Below are positions 1-7,599 of a DNA stretch of 37,984 nucleotides, piece after piece (positions within the stretch are counted from its first letter, which is position 1; each line of letters begins with the position of its first letter). This DNA is from a virus. The stretch lies in the IMG/VR virus record IMGVR_UViG_3300047462_000755, positions 1 to 37,984 of that record; one strand, given 5' to 3'. The notes below the pieces were generated by a model. That model had not been told where the DNA came from. It was given only the letters and a program-made list of their open reading frames with translations, and ran no database searches. The position numbers and the translations under genes are program-made.

Positions 1-390
1 ATGATCTTATCAGGTTTAGAGATAACAATTGAAGATGCTCATCAGATCATTAACATGGGTGGTCCATGGATTGGCAAGTTGTATATTGATTCTGTTTTAA
101 TTGCAGAAGATTGTATTGTAGACAACTTTGTGTTTAACGAACAATGGAAATCGTTGTTTTTCGTGAAATATCATCATGCAGTTAAATCAACTAAGAAAAA
201 TTATTTTACAATTAATTTCTACCAAACGGATAATCGAACGGTTTATCAATTCGAAAAAGTTTGGGCTATAGTTTATCTCGATATGTTTTTGACTGCAAAC
301 AAGCTTCAAGTACATCATGCCTTTCACAATAAAATTATAACAAATAGGGGGATTTTCGACCTTGACGAAGAAGATTTTAGGGCGCTATAA
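1..390 (+). CDS. Hypothetical protein, left host flank
   Basis: This is an open frame of 129 codons starting with ATG at the first base of the window, so the true start could lie further left. The product is soluble-looking, rich in aromatic residues (several F, Y, W), with an acidic C-terminus (DLDEEDF). No signal peptide, membrane segment or catalytic motif is visible, and I do not recognise the family. Its base composition is AT-rich, like the toxin-antitoxin pair that follows and unlike the phage genes further right. It probably belongs to the chromosome's accessory content. Confidence 0.55.
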   Translation: MILSGLEITIEDAHQIINMGGPWIGKLYIDSVLIAEDCIVDNFVFNEQWKSLFFVKYHHAVKSTKKNYFTINFYQTDNRTVYQFEKVWAIVYLDMFLTANKLQVHHAFHNKIITNRGIFDLDEEDFRAL

Positions 391-436
391 GTGTTGAAAA
401 ATATCTCCTTACTCATGGTTTGGCTAAATCATTCAT

Positions 437-461
437 TCAATAAATCAATCATTCAAAAATA
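437..461. repeat. Direct repeat copy 1 flanking the TA module
   Basis: TCAATAAATCAATCATTCAAAAATA occurs here just upstream of the antitoxin gene. The same sequence, with one extra 8-base ATCATTCA unit, recurs at 1290-1322 just upstream of the LOG gene. The two copies bracket the toxin-antitoxin pair. Confidence 0.6.
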
Positions 462-477
462 GTACCTTAGTATAAAT

Positions 478-714
478 GTGTATGCGATGATAGCAGAACA
501 AAAGGGATTGAGCAATATCCAAAAAGAATTGTTAAAAATTTATGCGAACGATATACCTGAAGAAGAACTGTTCGAAATAAAAATGCTTCTTTCAAAGTAT
601 TTTGCAGATAAAGCAACGTCCGAACTCGATAGATTTATGCAGGAAAACAAACTAAGTCAGGACGACATTCTCAAATGGTCTGAGGAACATCACCGTAGTG
701 AAGGTCGTAATTGA
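478..714 (+). CDS. Probable antitoxin of a PIN-type toxin-antitoxin pair
   Basis: A small acidic and basic helical protein of about 75-78 residues. It overlaps the downstream PIN-domain gene by 17 bases, the usual layout of an antitoxin translated together with its toxin. The frame is open from GTG at 478; the ATG at 487 (MIAEQKGL) is an equally good or better start, and no Shine-Dalgarno sequence separates them. Residues near the C-terminus (DDILKWSEEHHRSEGRN) look like the flexible toxin-binding tail of such antitoxins. By family precedent it would neutralise the PIN ribonuclease and repress its own promoter. The antitoxin role rests on context; no DNA-binding motif is certain. Confidence 0.6.
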   Translation: MYAMIAEQKGLSNIQKELLKIYANDIPEEELFEIKMLLSKYFADKATSELDRFMQENKLSQDDILKWSEEHHRSEGRN

Positions 715-1120
715 CACCAATATATTGCTGGCGATTATCAGCAAGGATTCTAAATTCCGTTGGATATTTGAATGTTTAATCATTGGTCAAATTAAAATCT
801 GTGTATCGACGGATATTTTGTTTGAGTACAAGGAAGTGTTACTTAGAAAAACCAATAATGCTATATCAGAAAATATATTAAGTTTTATATCTTCTAATCC
901 GTTCACTCAAAAAATTGATATATTCTTCAATTTTCATTTAATTACGACGGATGAGTCGGATAACAAATTTGTTGATTGTGCAATCGCTTCTGATGCAATT
1001 TGTATAATTTCTAATGACCATCATTTCAATATACTTAAGTCAATAGATTTTCCAAAAGTAAACGTCCTAACGCTCTTCGAATTCGATGATGGATATAAAC
1101 AAAAATTCATTTTCAATTGA
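698..1120 (+). CDS. PIN-domain toxin (putative ribonuclease)
   Basis: A 140-residue protein starting with GTG inside the end of the antitoxin gene. The N-terminus MKVVIDTNILLAII is the typical first strand of a PIN domain with the metal-binding Asp at residue 6. Acidic residues in the middle (E43/E46) and the later segment DESDNKFVDCA followed by IISNDHHF (Asp near 88, 93 and 107) supply the remaining expected metal ligands. It matches the PIN family of toxin components with a full-length single domain. PIN toxins cleave RNA using Mg2+ or Mn2+. The target here is unknown. Confidence 0.8.
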   Translation: MKVVIDTNILLAIISKDSKFRWIFECLIIGQIKICVSTDILFEYKEVLLRKTNNAISENILSFISSNPFTQKIDIFFNFHLITTDESDNKFVDCAIASDAICIISNDHHFNILKSIDFPKVNVLTLFEFDDGYKQKFIFN

Positions 1121-1289
1121 AGTTAAGCAACCATCAAAACGATCAGGCTGAAAAGATATATGGGAAAAATACCATTTCAGCTCCAATACTTTTCAGACCT
1201 TCGTCTAATCAATATGTCAAATCAAATCCCTGACTACCGGACTCTGCCGACTCCCGGAATTAAAAATAGGAAAAAATAAACTTGTCCAA

Positions 1290-1322
1290 TCAATAAATCA
1301 ATCATTCAATCATTCAAAAATA
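1290..1322. repeat. Direct repeat copy 2 flanking the TA module
   Basis: Same sequence as at 437-461 but with an internal tandem duplication of ATCATTCA. It lies immediately 5' of the LOG start codon at 1328. The 1121-1327 interval otherwise shows no gene. Confidence 0.6.
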
Positions 1323-1327
1323 TAGCC

Positions 1328-1663
1328 ATGAATGCTATTTGCGTTTTTTGCGGTTCAAATTTTAATGGCGATCCTGTTTTAAGGGATGCGGTGGAGCAGT
1401 TGGCTCAGGTCATGCTCAATCAAAATATCAGCCTGGTATATGGCGGCGGTAAAGTAGGGGTGATGGGTTTAATTGCGGATGCCATGTTAAAAGGCGGCGG
1501 AAAGGTTGTGGGCATTATCCCGCAGTTTTTGCTGGACAAGGAAGTGGGTCACGAGGGTTTAACCGAACTCCATGTGGTTGAAAACATGCACCAGCGCAAA
1601 AAATTGATGAATGATCTTTGCGATGGCATTATTACGCTGCCGGGCGGCTACGGCACGATGTAA
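1328..1663 (+). pseudogene. LOG-family phosphoribohydrolase, N-terminal part, disrupted by prophage
   Basis: The 111-residue frame MNAICVFCGS...LPGGYGTM is the N-terminal portion of a LOG-family (TIGR00730, 'lysine decarboxylase-like') cytokinin-riboside 5'-monophosphate phosphoribohydrolase. The family-defining CGS motif near the start, the GGGKVGVMG nucleotide-binding loop and MHQRKK are all present. The host-encoded part ends at 1660; the TAA stop (1661-1663) is formed by the first three bases of the prophage. The missing half starts at 36876 with EEFFEVLTW after a duplicated GATG. The break falls within the catalytic PGGxGTxxE signature, so the remnant lacks the catalytic Glu and is almost certainly inactive. 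The start at 1328 is the only ATG that fits the family N-terminus. Confidence 0.92.
1657..1660. repeat. Target-site duplication, left copy (GATG)
   Basis: GATG ends the host LOG sequence here and recurs at 36875-36878 at the start of the right host flank. Joining the flanks through a single GATG restores an uninterrupted GYGTM-EEFFEV reading frame. Confidence 0.75.
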
Positions 1664-1709
1664 GATCGCGAAATCCACATGTAACAAAAATTTAAGTCCA
1701 GTTGTAACA
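1661..1709. mobile_element. Left prophage end (attL) with two transposase-site-like repeats
   Basis: The phage begins TAAGATCGCG. Ten bases in, two 16-base motifs fit AARTCCASWTGTAACA at 1671-1686 and 1694-1709, spaced 23 bp start to start. The right end, read inwards, begins TAAGGGGG and carries TAATCCACTTATAACA at the identical 10-bp offset. This matches the repeated end-type binding sites of Mu-family transposases. The boundaries come directly from the interrupted LOG frame. Confidence 0.82.
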
Positions 1710-1756
1710 TTTTTTTCGCGTTGGCAAGTTTAATCAATTGCTTTTACAGTAAATAA

Positions 1757-1787
1757 AAATCCCTTTTAATCGAGTTAAAAGGGATTT
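1757..1787 (-). terminator. Rho-independent terminator of the leftward late operon
   Basis: A perfect 13-bp inverted repeat (AAATCCCTTTTAA / TTAAAAGGGATTT) with a 5-base loop lies 21 bp beyond the stop of the last leftward gene. Read on the minus strand it continues into TTTTTATTTA, a good U-tract. Confidence 0.85.
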
Positions 1788-1807
1788 AATATCGCTTTAA
1801 AGGTATT

Positions 1808-2242
1808 TTAATCTTCCACTGTAACCCAACAATGCTCCCCGGAATCGAACGCCTTAAAGAACTTCGGGTAAAATGTTTCAACCGCTTCTTTACTGTTCAA
1901 TACCTCATTTGTGCCTACGGAAGTACCCAATAACTGACAAGCTTTTGTGTCTTTTGCGAAGTTACCAACGTGCATTTCGTCATCTTCAAAACCAGGCACA
2001 TTAAGTATGCGCGGCACAAAGCAGTTATGATCTGGACTAAAATACTTATCCATTGGGTAACGGCCCGTTGGTATGGCTGTTTTGCCCGGAATCTTTTTTG
2101 CAATAATCTCACTTAGTGACATCGTTGACTTTAAGCCGCGATCTGTTGGCTCCAAGCAATAACATTCAAATTTGCCGTTTAATAGCAATTCTCCCGTTGT
2201 AGTGGTCGCTGTTTTAGTTTTACGTTTTACTATCAGTTCCAT
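1808..2242 (-). CDS. DUF5675-like protein
   Basis: A 144-residue soluble protein at the very end of the late leftward operon, directly before its terminator. The layout MELIVKRKT..., the central PTGRYPMD segment, and later NVPGFEDDEMHVGN resemble the DUF5675 family found in phages and prophage-like clusters of Bacteroidota. The His in MHVGNF and nearby Asp and Asn residues are conserved-looking but no reaction is established to my knowledge. The gene lies next to a small holin-like membrane protein, so a role in lysis or envelope interaction is possible. That role is inference. Confidence 0.65.
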   Translation of the reverse strand: MELIVKRKTKTATTTTGELLLNGKFECYCLEPTDRGLKSTMSLSEIIAKKIPGKTAIPTGRYPMDKYFSPDHNCFVPRILNVPGFEDDEMHVGNFAKDTKACQLLGTSVGTNEVLNSKEAVETFYPKFFKAFDSGEHCWVTVED

Positions 2243-2252
2243 TTGTTATGAT

Positions 2253-2489
2253 TTATGTTGCCGATGGCAAATCATCTACTTTAGTGCCTGGTGCGCTTTC
2301 TTTTTGCGCAAACTGCGCTACTGCGGCTATCGAAATACCGCCAGTTAGCAGTATAGTAGTAATATTGGCAGGTACGCTACCCTGTGCGGCCAATATCTTA
2401 CCAGCCGCGAACGCTGTGGCCCCAAATGCCTGAATCCATCTAAAGAAAGCGGGTGTAGGGCTAAAGAACCTCTTTATTATTGTTTTCAT
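2253..2489 (-). CDS. Small holin-like membrane protein
   Basis: A 78-residue protein with a basic N-terminus (MKTIIKRFFSPTPAFFRW) and two short hydrophobic stretches, about residues 19-36 and 43-60, then a polar tail. Length and topology fit class II holins. Similar small proteins beginning K..KRFFSPTP.FF are familiar to me from Bacteroidota phages and prophages. It is distinct from the clearer holin at 14974-15519. It may be a second holin, an antiholin or a pinholin-like protein. Only topology and context support this. Confidence 0.5.
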   Translation of the reverse strand: MKTIIKRFFSPTPAFFRWIQAFGATAFAAGKILAAQGSVPANITTILLTGGISIAAVAQFAQKESAPGTKVDDLPSAT

Positions 2490-2537
2490 TTTTTCATTTT
2501 AATTGCGCCTTAGGTATAACAAGCCGCAAAGTTAATT

Positions 2538-2831
2538 TTAAACAGCCGCAGCCCTGTAGGCCGCAACCGCTGCTTCAATAGCCGATTTTAATGTTGCTTT
2601 CGCAGCAGCATTGGGGTCTACCTGAGGTGTTGCGCCGGGTACTACAGGAGCGGGTTGATTAGGATTGAAATTAAAAGGTGACAGAATCCCCTGGCTGATC
2701 AGGGTACCATCGGCTGCAAAAAGATCAATGCTTTCGTAACAGCTTGCGTTTATTAAACCCACATTTAATTTACGGGCAAGGCCTGACTTTGGCTCATTTG
2801 AATAAGGTACTGTTGTTGGTGTGTTTGCCAT
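2538..2831 (-). CDS. Small phage structural protein, fibre-associated, unknown
   Basis: The start at 2831 (MANTPTTVPY) is chosen because the longer frame to 2906 would run into the end of the upstream fibre gene (2860). The 97-residue product has a proline-rich middle (NPNQPAPVVPG) and an alanine-rich helical C-terminus (AIEAAVAAYRAAAV). The position directly after the long tail-fibre gene suggests a fibre chaperone or accessory tip protein. I do not recognise the family. Confidence 0.6.
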   Translation of the reverse strand: MANTPTTVPYSNEPKSGLARKLNVGLINASCYESIDLFAADGTLISQGILSPFNFNPNQPAPVVPGATPQVDPNAAAKATLKSAIEAAVAAYRAAAV

Positions 2832-2859
2832 TTTATTGATTTTTTTATTTGTTTGAAAT

Positions 2860-4737
2860 TTATAATGCTCCCTGAACGCTGGTAACAACCCAGTCGTTAC
2901 CGTCACTTTGTATAGTGTAAAATGTGTTGTTAGCCAAAGCTGTAACCCTGTTACCAGCGGGGTCTTTTACAGCGTAGTCACCTGAAAAATGCCAGCTAAA
3001 ACCACTGGTATTTTTATTCCAAAATTTTATTTGTTTAGCAGTTTGAAAGTTGGGCGCTCCATCTGGATACGCAAAAACAATGTTTCTGTTGGCTGTTATA
3101 ACAGGTAAGGTATATATGGTATTGGATGAAACATCAAAGTCTGCATCAGCCGGGCTAACTGTTGGGTTGTTGATATCCGCAAGCCTAACCACGTGGTTAG
3201 GAAGGTAAGGAGCATTATTTGCTTGCAGAACGCCGGTAGCTGTCCAAGTGTCGTGCAACACATTCCAACCGTTGTTGCCATCAGCTATGGTCAACATTTC
3301 AACACCGTTGATAAGGAATTTTATATAATCGCGCGTACCAATTTGAAACTGATCGGATAGATACATAAATCCGTTCGTGCCGGATATTTGCAAGTATCCG
3401 TAATCATTGTGAAGCGATGACAGGCTGTCGCCCTGGAAGATTACATTTTTTGCGTCAGACTTACGCTGGATCACGCCGCCCATAAACTGTATTTCGTCGT
3501 AACCGCCGCCCATACCATTGGTAGATGCTACATCGAAAATGCCATCTGACGCAATTTTTACATTCCCTAAACCATCGTCAAGCAATATAAAATTGTCGCT
3601 TGCTTGCCAAAAAGTCCCTGCAAGTGTTGAGTAGTTGCTTCCAACATTTGTGCTAATTGCCCCAGATAGATTAAGAGCGCCTTGTACTATTTGGGAATCG
3701 TAACCATGCGAGTGAACCACTTCTTCATCAATTGCCAACGTGCCAGGATTTAACGGCATATAAAAATTACCACCAGTGGACAAAGCATTTTGTAACAGTG
3801 TTTGCGATACGCCGTTTAGGCTAAAAATAAACTGGTTACCTCCAATGATGATGATACCTGCACCATAATTAGAAGTCTGTAGTTGGCTGTTAATTATGGT
3901 TTGGCCGCCGCTTCCGCCATCAAGCCGCGCATAAGAGCTTAAATCCTGATCACCGGTGTTTGTGCCGCTTAAATTATCTGCAACTATAGTGTTACTACCA
4001 AGGTCAACGTTTTGTTGAGCGCCAGAATAAGGAAGGTAAAGACTGGCTAATGCTGAAGCATATATTGCGTTTATTTCACCGGTTCTATCATCTGCCTGCT
4101 TGTAAAACAATAAATCAGAAGGCGATATATTTCTGTAATTCTGTGAATTTGGATAGTATATGGAAGAATTAGCATATAAAGCGTTTTGTGCGTAAAGTCC
4201 ATTGTAAAAGTGAGAAGGAGCTTGCGCCTGTATGCCAGAAACGAAATTCCATACAGCACTTCCAGCATCATAGAATCCTGTGGATTGATTATGCTGGAGC
4301 AAACCAGGCAAAGCAGAAAATTTCCCGGTATTGAAATCATAGCTTGCTAAAACATTTGGATAATCAAGGCTGCCGATTTGCATGTTGTCAAAAATGGCGG
4401 CATTAACGCTGGATGCTGTAAGGGCAACTGGTGGAACCCATGTGCTACTGTCGCTATTCCATATATATTCCTCGCCTGCTACAACTGCATAAAAACCGTC
4501 TTGACCTTGTGGAAAAGATGCCTGTAGTTCGGCCAGACTTTCAAATTTACCTACAAAATAGGTCGTTAAAGGCCCGTCTACTTTATTACCCAGAATCTGC
4601 GCCAATCCGTTTATATTCGCTATGCCGATCTCATCATCAGTCTTATGCCAGTAACTGTCCATCCACTCCCAAAACTGCCCTTGTGTGGGCTTATTCCCGG
4701 TGCTGAACCACTGCTTTAAAATCGCTTTAACTGTCAT
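2860..4737 (-). CDS. Tail fibre protein
   Basis: A 625-residue protein and the largest late product apart from MuA. Its N-terminus (ILKQWFSTGNKPTQGQFWEWMDSYWHKTDDEIGIANINGL) is a motif repeatedly seen at the start of tail-fibre proteins of Bacteroidota phages, where it probably anchors the fibre to the baseplate. The rest is beta-rich and low in charge, with many Gly, Asn and Ser residues, as expected for a trimeric shaft and receptor-binding tip (SGTNTGDQDLSSYARLDG is a phage-fibre-like stretch). It should determine host adsorption. Its receptor cannot be predicted. Confidence 0.82.
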   Translation of the reverse strand: MTVKAILKQWFSTGNKPTQGQFWEWMDSYWHKTDDEIGIANINGLAQILGNKVDGPLTTYFVGKFESLAELQASFPQGQDGFYAVVAGEEYIWNSDSSTWVPPVALTASSVNAAIFDNMQIGSLDYPNVLASYDFNTGKFSALPGLLQHNQSTGFYDAGSAVWNFVSGIQAQAPSHFYNGLYAQNALYANSSIYYPNSQNYRNISPSDLLFYKQADDRTGEINAIYASALASLYLPYSGAQQNVDLGSNTIVADNLSGTNTGDQDLSSYARLDGGSGGQTIINSQLQTSNYGAGIIIIGGNQFIFSLNGVSQTLLQNALSTGGNFYMPLNPGTLAIDEEVVHSHGYDSQIVQGALNLSGAISTNVGSNYSTLAGTFWQASDNFILLDDGLGNVKIASDGIFDVASTNGMGGGYDEIQFMGGVIQRKSDAKNVIFQGDSLSSLHNDYGYLQISGTNGFMYLSDQFQIGTRDYIKFLINGVEMLTIADGNNGWNVLHDTWTATGVLQANNAPYLPNHVVRLADINNPTVSPADADFDVSSNTIYTLPVITANRNIVFAYPDGAPNFQTAKQIKFWNKNTSGFSWHFSGDYAVKDPAGNRVTALANNTFYTIQSDGNDWVVTSVQGAL

Positions 4738-4748
4738 TTAAAATAAGT

Positions 4749-5534
4749 TTAAAGGGCTATTACTAACCAATCCATTGTTAAGTTTTGGGTACTGTTGGCA
4801 GGCTCCTCCACGTATACCGTAAAGCCGTTCACAGTTTTATTTCTTATCGCTACAAAGTCTACCCGGTCGTTAGCCGGGGTTGTAGGGTTGTTGCTGTTTA
4901 ACGTCATCAAAACCATGTAATTCGTAGTGGTTAGCGCATTGGTAAATGCCACGTTATACACGGCACCCGGCGCAGGTATATCGCCAATGAATAAATTGCC
5001 GCTTGCCAGCTTTTTTATGGTCGTGGCTATCTGTGTATTTATATCGGCAACACTTTGGTCGATGGCGTTAATATCGCCCTCAATCGTGGTAATGTTTTGA
5101 TTAATGGCGGCTATTTCCTGGTTTAAGGCGGCGTCATCAGTCTCCAGCGCATCGAGGCGCGACAGTACGCCGCTCCCTTTGTTTGTCGAAAAATTAGCCC
5201 ACAAGTTATTTTGTACACCATCGTCGCCAAATTGGGCTACGCGGGTAAACTTTACTACACGGGGCGTATTGTCCTGGTAAACAATTGTGGTATCCGTTTC
5301 CACAATAATTACTTTGGGCTGAATTACGCCGCCGACGAAGGGCAATATTTCGTTATTGATAACTACGTAACCTGGTGTAACGGTATTGCCGTTGGTAACG
5401 CAGCCTGAAAGGATAGCCAACGGCCCCGCAAGTGAGGCAGCTTGCTCTGCGGTATCAATGCAATCCTGTATAAATGCCATAACGCCCTGATCGAACGGGA
5501 ATCCGCCCGGCTGCGTAAAATCATACCTGTTCAT
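4749..5534 (-). CDS. Baseplate/fibre connector-like protein with central coiled coil
   Basis: A 261-residue protein between the baseplate genes and the long fibre gene. The N-terminal part (MNRYDFTQPGGFPFDQGVMAFIQ...) resembles fibre-attachment domains. Residues about 125-175 form a heptad-like coiled coil (DALETDDAALNQEIAAINQN and onward), followed by a beta-rich C-terminal domain ending in MDWLVIAL. The design suggests a trimeric short fibre or collar. Its start is 4 bp inside the end of the upstream gene, pointing to coupled translation. Confidence 0.65.
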   Translation of the reverse strand: MNRYDFTQPGGFPFDQGVMAFIQDCIDTAEQAASLAGPLAILSGCVTNGNTVTPGYVVINNEILPFVGGVIQPKVIIVETDTTIVYQDNTPRVVKFTRVAQFGDDGVQNNLWANFSTNKGSGVLSRLDALETDDAALNQEIAAINQNITTIEGDINAIDQSVADINTQIATTIKKLASGNLFIGDIPAPGAVYNVAFTNALTTTNYMVLMTLNSNNPTTPANDRVDFVAIRNKTVNGFTVYVEEPANSTQNLTMDWLVIAL

Positions 5535-5998
5535 ATTCTGTAAATTAAAAATCGTTTACTTGCCAGTTTATAAGCCGTCACTAAGGCGGTCATCTGTATT
5601 AAATCCTGCGCACCTATGCTAATGGCTAAAGGCACATTGACAATAAAGTCCACACCGGTATCGCCGTAATCTCCGGGATTATAAAGCGGTACGCTAGCCA
5701 GATAAAGGGGCTTGCTTTCGTCTTCTCTGAAAATATAAATCCGGTCGAAGGCAAAGCCATCCGTAATATAAATGCGCCTTTCGGTTGCGTCGAACCTATC
5801 GTTTAGTACCGCCTGTATACTAAACACCCGGCTGTCATGGGCAAGGTTGTACAGATCGGCGGCCCGGGCCGTTAAAAAAAGCCTATACAGGGTAACTACC
5901 GGAGAGCATAGCGCACGCAGCCATGAAAAAAGCTTTGGCTTCCGCTTAAAATAAGGGATGAGCCATAAAAGCAGATATTCGTAATTGATGTTAAACAT
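5531..5998 (-). CDS. Baseplate-region protein, unknown
   Basis: A 155-residue protein starting 8 bp inside the end of the baseplate-J-like gene and overlapping the next gene by 4 bp. The N-terminal 45 residues are hydrophobic and basic (MFNINYEYLLLWLIPYFKRKPK), the remainder mixed alpha/beta. By position it corresponds to the small tail protein (gpI or gp48-like) that follows the J-like wedge in P2/Mu-type baseplates. Sequence similarity to those is not evident to me. Confidence 0.55.
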   Translation of the reverse strand: MFNINYEYLLLWLIPYFKRKPKLFSWLRALCSPVVTLYRLFLTARAADLYNLAHDSRVFSIQAVLNDRFDATERRIYITDGFAFDRIYIFREDESKPLYLASVPLYNPGDYGDTGVDFIVNVPLAISIGAQDLIQMTALVTAYKLASKRFLIYRI

Positions 5999-6821
5999 AC
6001 TGCCTATAGTTAATTACATATCCGCCGTCAGGCACCCGCAGGTAACCGCCATCAGGAATGTACTTTTCGTCAATCTCTGCAAATGGCCGCGTCCCGTATT
6101 GAGCCTGTGCGCTTAATATGCCAACCAACACCACGCCGTCTACGGTTTGTATGGCATCGTTTAGACGCATCTTTGCAAATTCCCCGTTAAATTTTAAAGC
6201 TTTTAAATACGCGTTGCTGGCATCAATAACCGGGGTAGACGCATTTCCGTCTATCCTTGCTCCTGTAGCATTCAATACCAACGGGTCGTAAAAAATGTCT
6301 ATCACCAGCTTTAGCGCATCAGGCGGCAAACTGTCAATTGTGATCTTAACGCCAGCGTCCTTAGTGTCGGCAATGAAGGCGGTGAACGCCAATTTTTCCG
6401 CATCATCTAATTGCGCATAGTCATTGTCAACCAACTTCACCACTTTCATGCGCAAGCTGCCGTCTGTATTCTCTACAACGGCGGCTTGTGTAATTATTTT
6501 TTGTGCGGCTATCTGGTCGCTGGTAAGGCCGGTATTGGCGTACTGATCTGTGTCGGTCGTTAATGATTGCCCATATTGAAAAAGCAAAGCCAGGTTACGA
6601 TACCAGGTTAACGAGTGCATTTTTTGATTGAGCAATAAGCCGGTTACGTCTGCCCGGTGCAAATCAAACAAGGTATCCAACGTCCAAATAAAAAAAGCTA
6701 CTATGTAAGCCCATAGCTTATAATCGGCTACATTGCTGGTGCTGTTTAAGCCGCTTAAATTAGGGTCTGCATTAACGCGGCCAATAATTTGCTGATACCA
6801 ATAGTCTACTGTCTGTGCCAT
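5991..6821 (-). CDS. Baseplate J-like wedge protein (Mu gp47-like)
   Basis: A 276-residue protein. The N-terminus (VDYWYQQIIGRVNADPNLSGLNSTSNVADYKLWAYIVAF) matches the start of Bacteroidota baseplate J-like proteins. The segment VKLVDNDYAQLDDAEKLAFTAFIADTKDAGVKITI resembles the J-like core. The C-terminus is glycine and tyrosine rich. In contractile tails this protein forms the wedge around the hub. It lies in the conserved order hub, spike, W-like, X-like, J-like. Confidence 0.75.
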   Translation of the reverse strand: MAQTVDYWYQQIIGRVNADPNLSGLNSTSNVADYKLWAYIVAFFIWTLDTLFDLHRADVTGLLLNQKMHSLTWYRNLALLFQYGQSLTTDTDQYANTGLTSDQIAAQKIITQAAVVENTDGSLRMKVVKLVDNDYAQLDDAEKLAFTAFIADTKDAGVKITIDSLPPDALKLVIDIFYDPLVLNATGARIDGNASTPVIDASNAYLKALKFNGEFAKMRLNDAIQTVDGVVLVGILSAQAQYGTRPFAEIDEKYIPDGGYLRVPDGGYVINYRQYV

Positions 6822-6822
6822 T

Positions 6823-7113
6823 TTATTGTACTATAAAATCAAACCCAATCGCCCAAAACCCTATCCCCCCCGGTAATAATACTTCCAGTTGGCTTGTGGC
6901 CGAAGCCGGAAACTGGCCGTATTTTCTAAAATAATCCGCAACGTGCTGGTTTACCACAGCCGGATAGTTAGCCATCTGGCCGCTCACTAAAGCATCTGTT
7001 ATACCAATACCATTGGCTGCGGCAACGTCGAATATGCTGTCAGCCGCGCCGCATTGCTGCATAGCTATATCTATAGCTACCTGTTTTGCCTGTATCTGTA
7101 CGCTATTGGGCAT
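6823..7113 (-). CDS. Small tail protein, LysM/gpX-like candidate
   Basis: A 96-residue protein with the pattern AIDIAMQQCGAADSIFDVAA followed by GIGITDALVSGQ, reminiscent of the short LysM-like repeats of tail protein X (an irregular 'DIA..YG....I...NGI...L..GQ' pattern). Such proteins cap or clamp the hub and baseplate. The gene overlaps the preceding gp46-like gene by 11 bp. The assignment is by pattern and position only. Confidence 0.5.
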   Translation of the reverse strand: MPNSVQIQAKQVAIDIAMQQCGAADSIFDVAAANGIGITDALVSGQMANYPAVVNQHVADYFRKYGQFPASATSQLEVLLPGGIGFWAIGFDFIVQ

Positions 7114-7390
7114 ATTCTGCTATATCAACAAGTTTAGTCCCTACAAAACCCAACTGATAAACCGTCATGCCATCGTCGCTAAAGCGAAGGCGTATTTCGC
7201 GTAGTAAGTTTGACGGGCTATCATCATTCAGATAGCTGCTTAAACCTACGGTCGCTGTTGGGTACTGTTTATAGTCGCCCTTTTCCGCCAGCAACAAACT
7301 TCGCTTATGCTGATTGTTGCTTGTACCCCTTACCAAATCGCCGTTAGCTATTTGCAGGTCGTCGTTTGCATCCATCAAATAATCTATCAT
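7103..7390 (-). CDS. Baseplate assembly protein W/gp46-like (gp25-type)
   Basis: A 95-residue protein with the features of Mu gp46 and Bacteroidota W-like proteins: an N-terminal 'D..DDLQIANGDLVRG' segment, then QHKRSLLLAEKGDYKQYPTATVGLSSYLND and a C-terminal LREIRLRFSDDGM. This fold lies at the sheath-baseplate interface and initiates sheath assembly. The start at 7390 overlaps the preceding stop by 4 bp, indicating translational coupling. Confidence 0.7.
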   Translation of the reverse strand: MIDYLMDANDDLQIANGDLVRGTSNNQHKRSLLLAEKGDYKQYPTATVGLSSYLNDDSPSNLLREIRLRFSDDGMTVYQLGFVGTKLVDIAEYAQ

Positions 7391-7599
7391 TGCAAATCCC
7401 CTTCAAACTGGCCGGTTACGGGGCCGCTGCCGCTTATTAAACCGCTCATATAATTGATAGTCGCCGACCTTACATAGTCGCCTGTCGCTGTTATAAATGC
7501 GTCTAAAAACGCATCCAAAGCGGCGTCCGCCGTGCCTTTGCTGGCAAGTGTTTCGTTGTACGCGGCTTTTAAATCTGTTTTATATTGAGCGTCATTCAT
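7387..7599 (-). CDS. Small baseplate-operon protein, unknown
   Basis: A 70-residue acidic helical protein (MNDAQYKTDLKAAYNETLAS...) lying between the spike-like and gp46-like genes, overlapping each by 4 bp. The tight coupling argues it is a real gene. I see no recognised motif; it may be a small chaperone or spike-tip adaptor. Confidence 0.55.
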   Translation of the reverse strand: MNDAQYKTDLKAAYNETLASKGTADAALDAFLDAFITATGDYVRSATINYMSGLISGSGPVTGQFEGDLQ

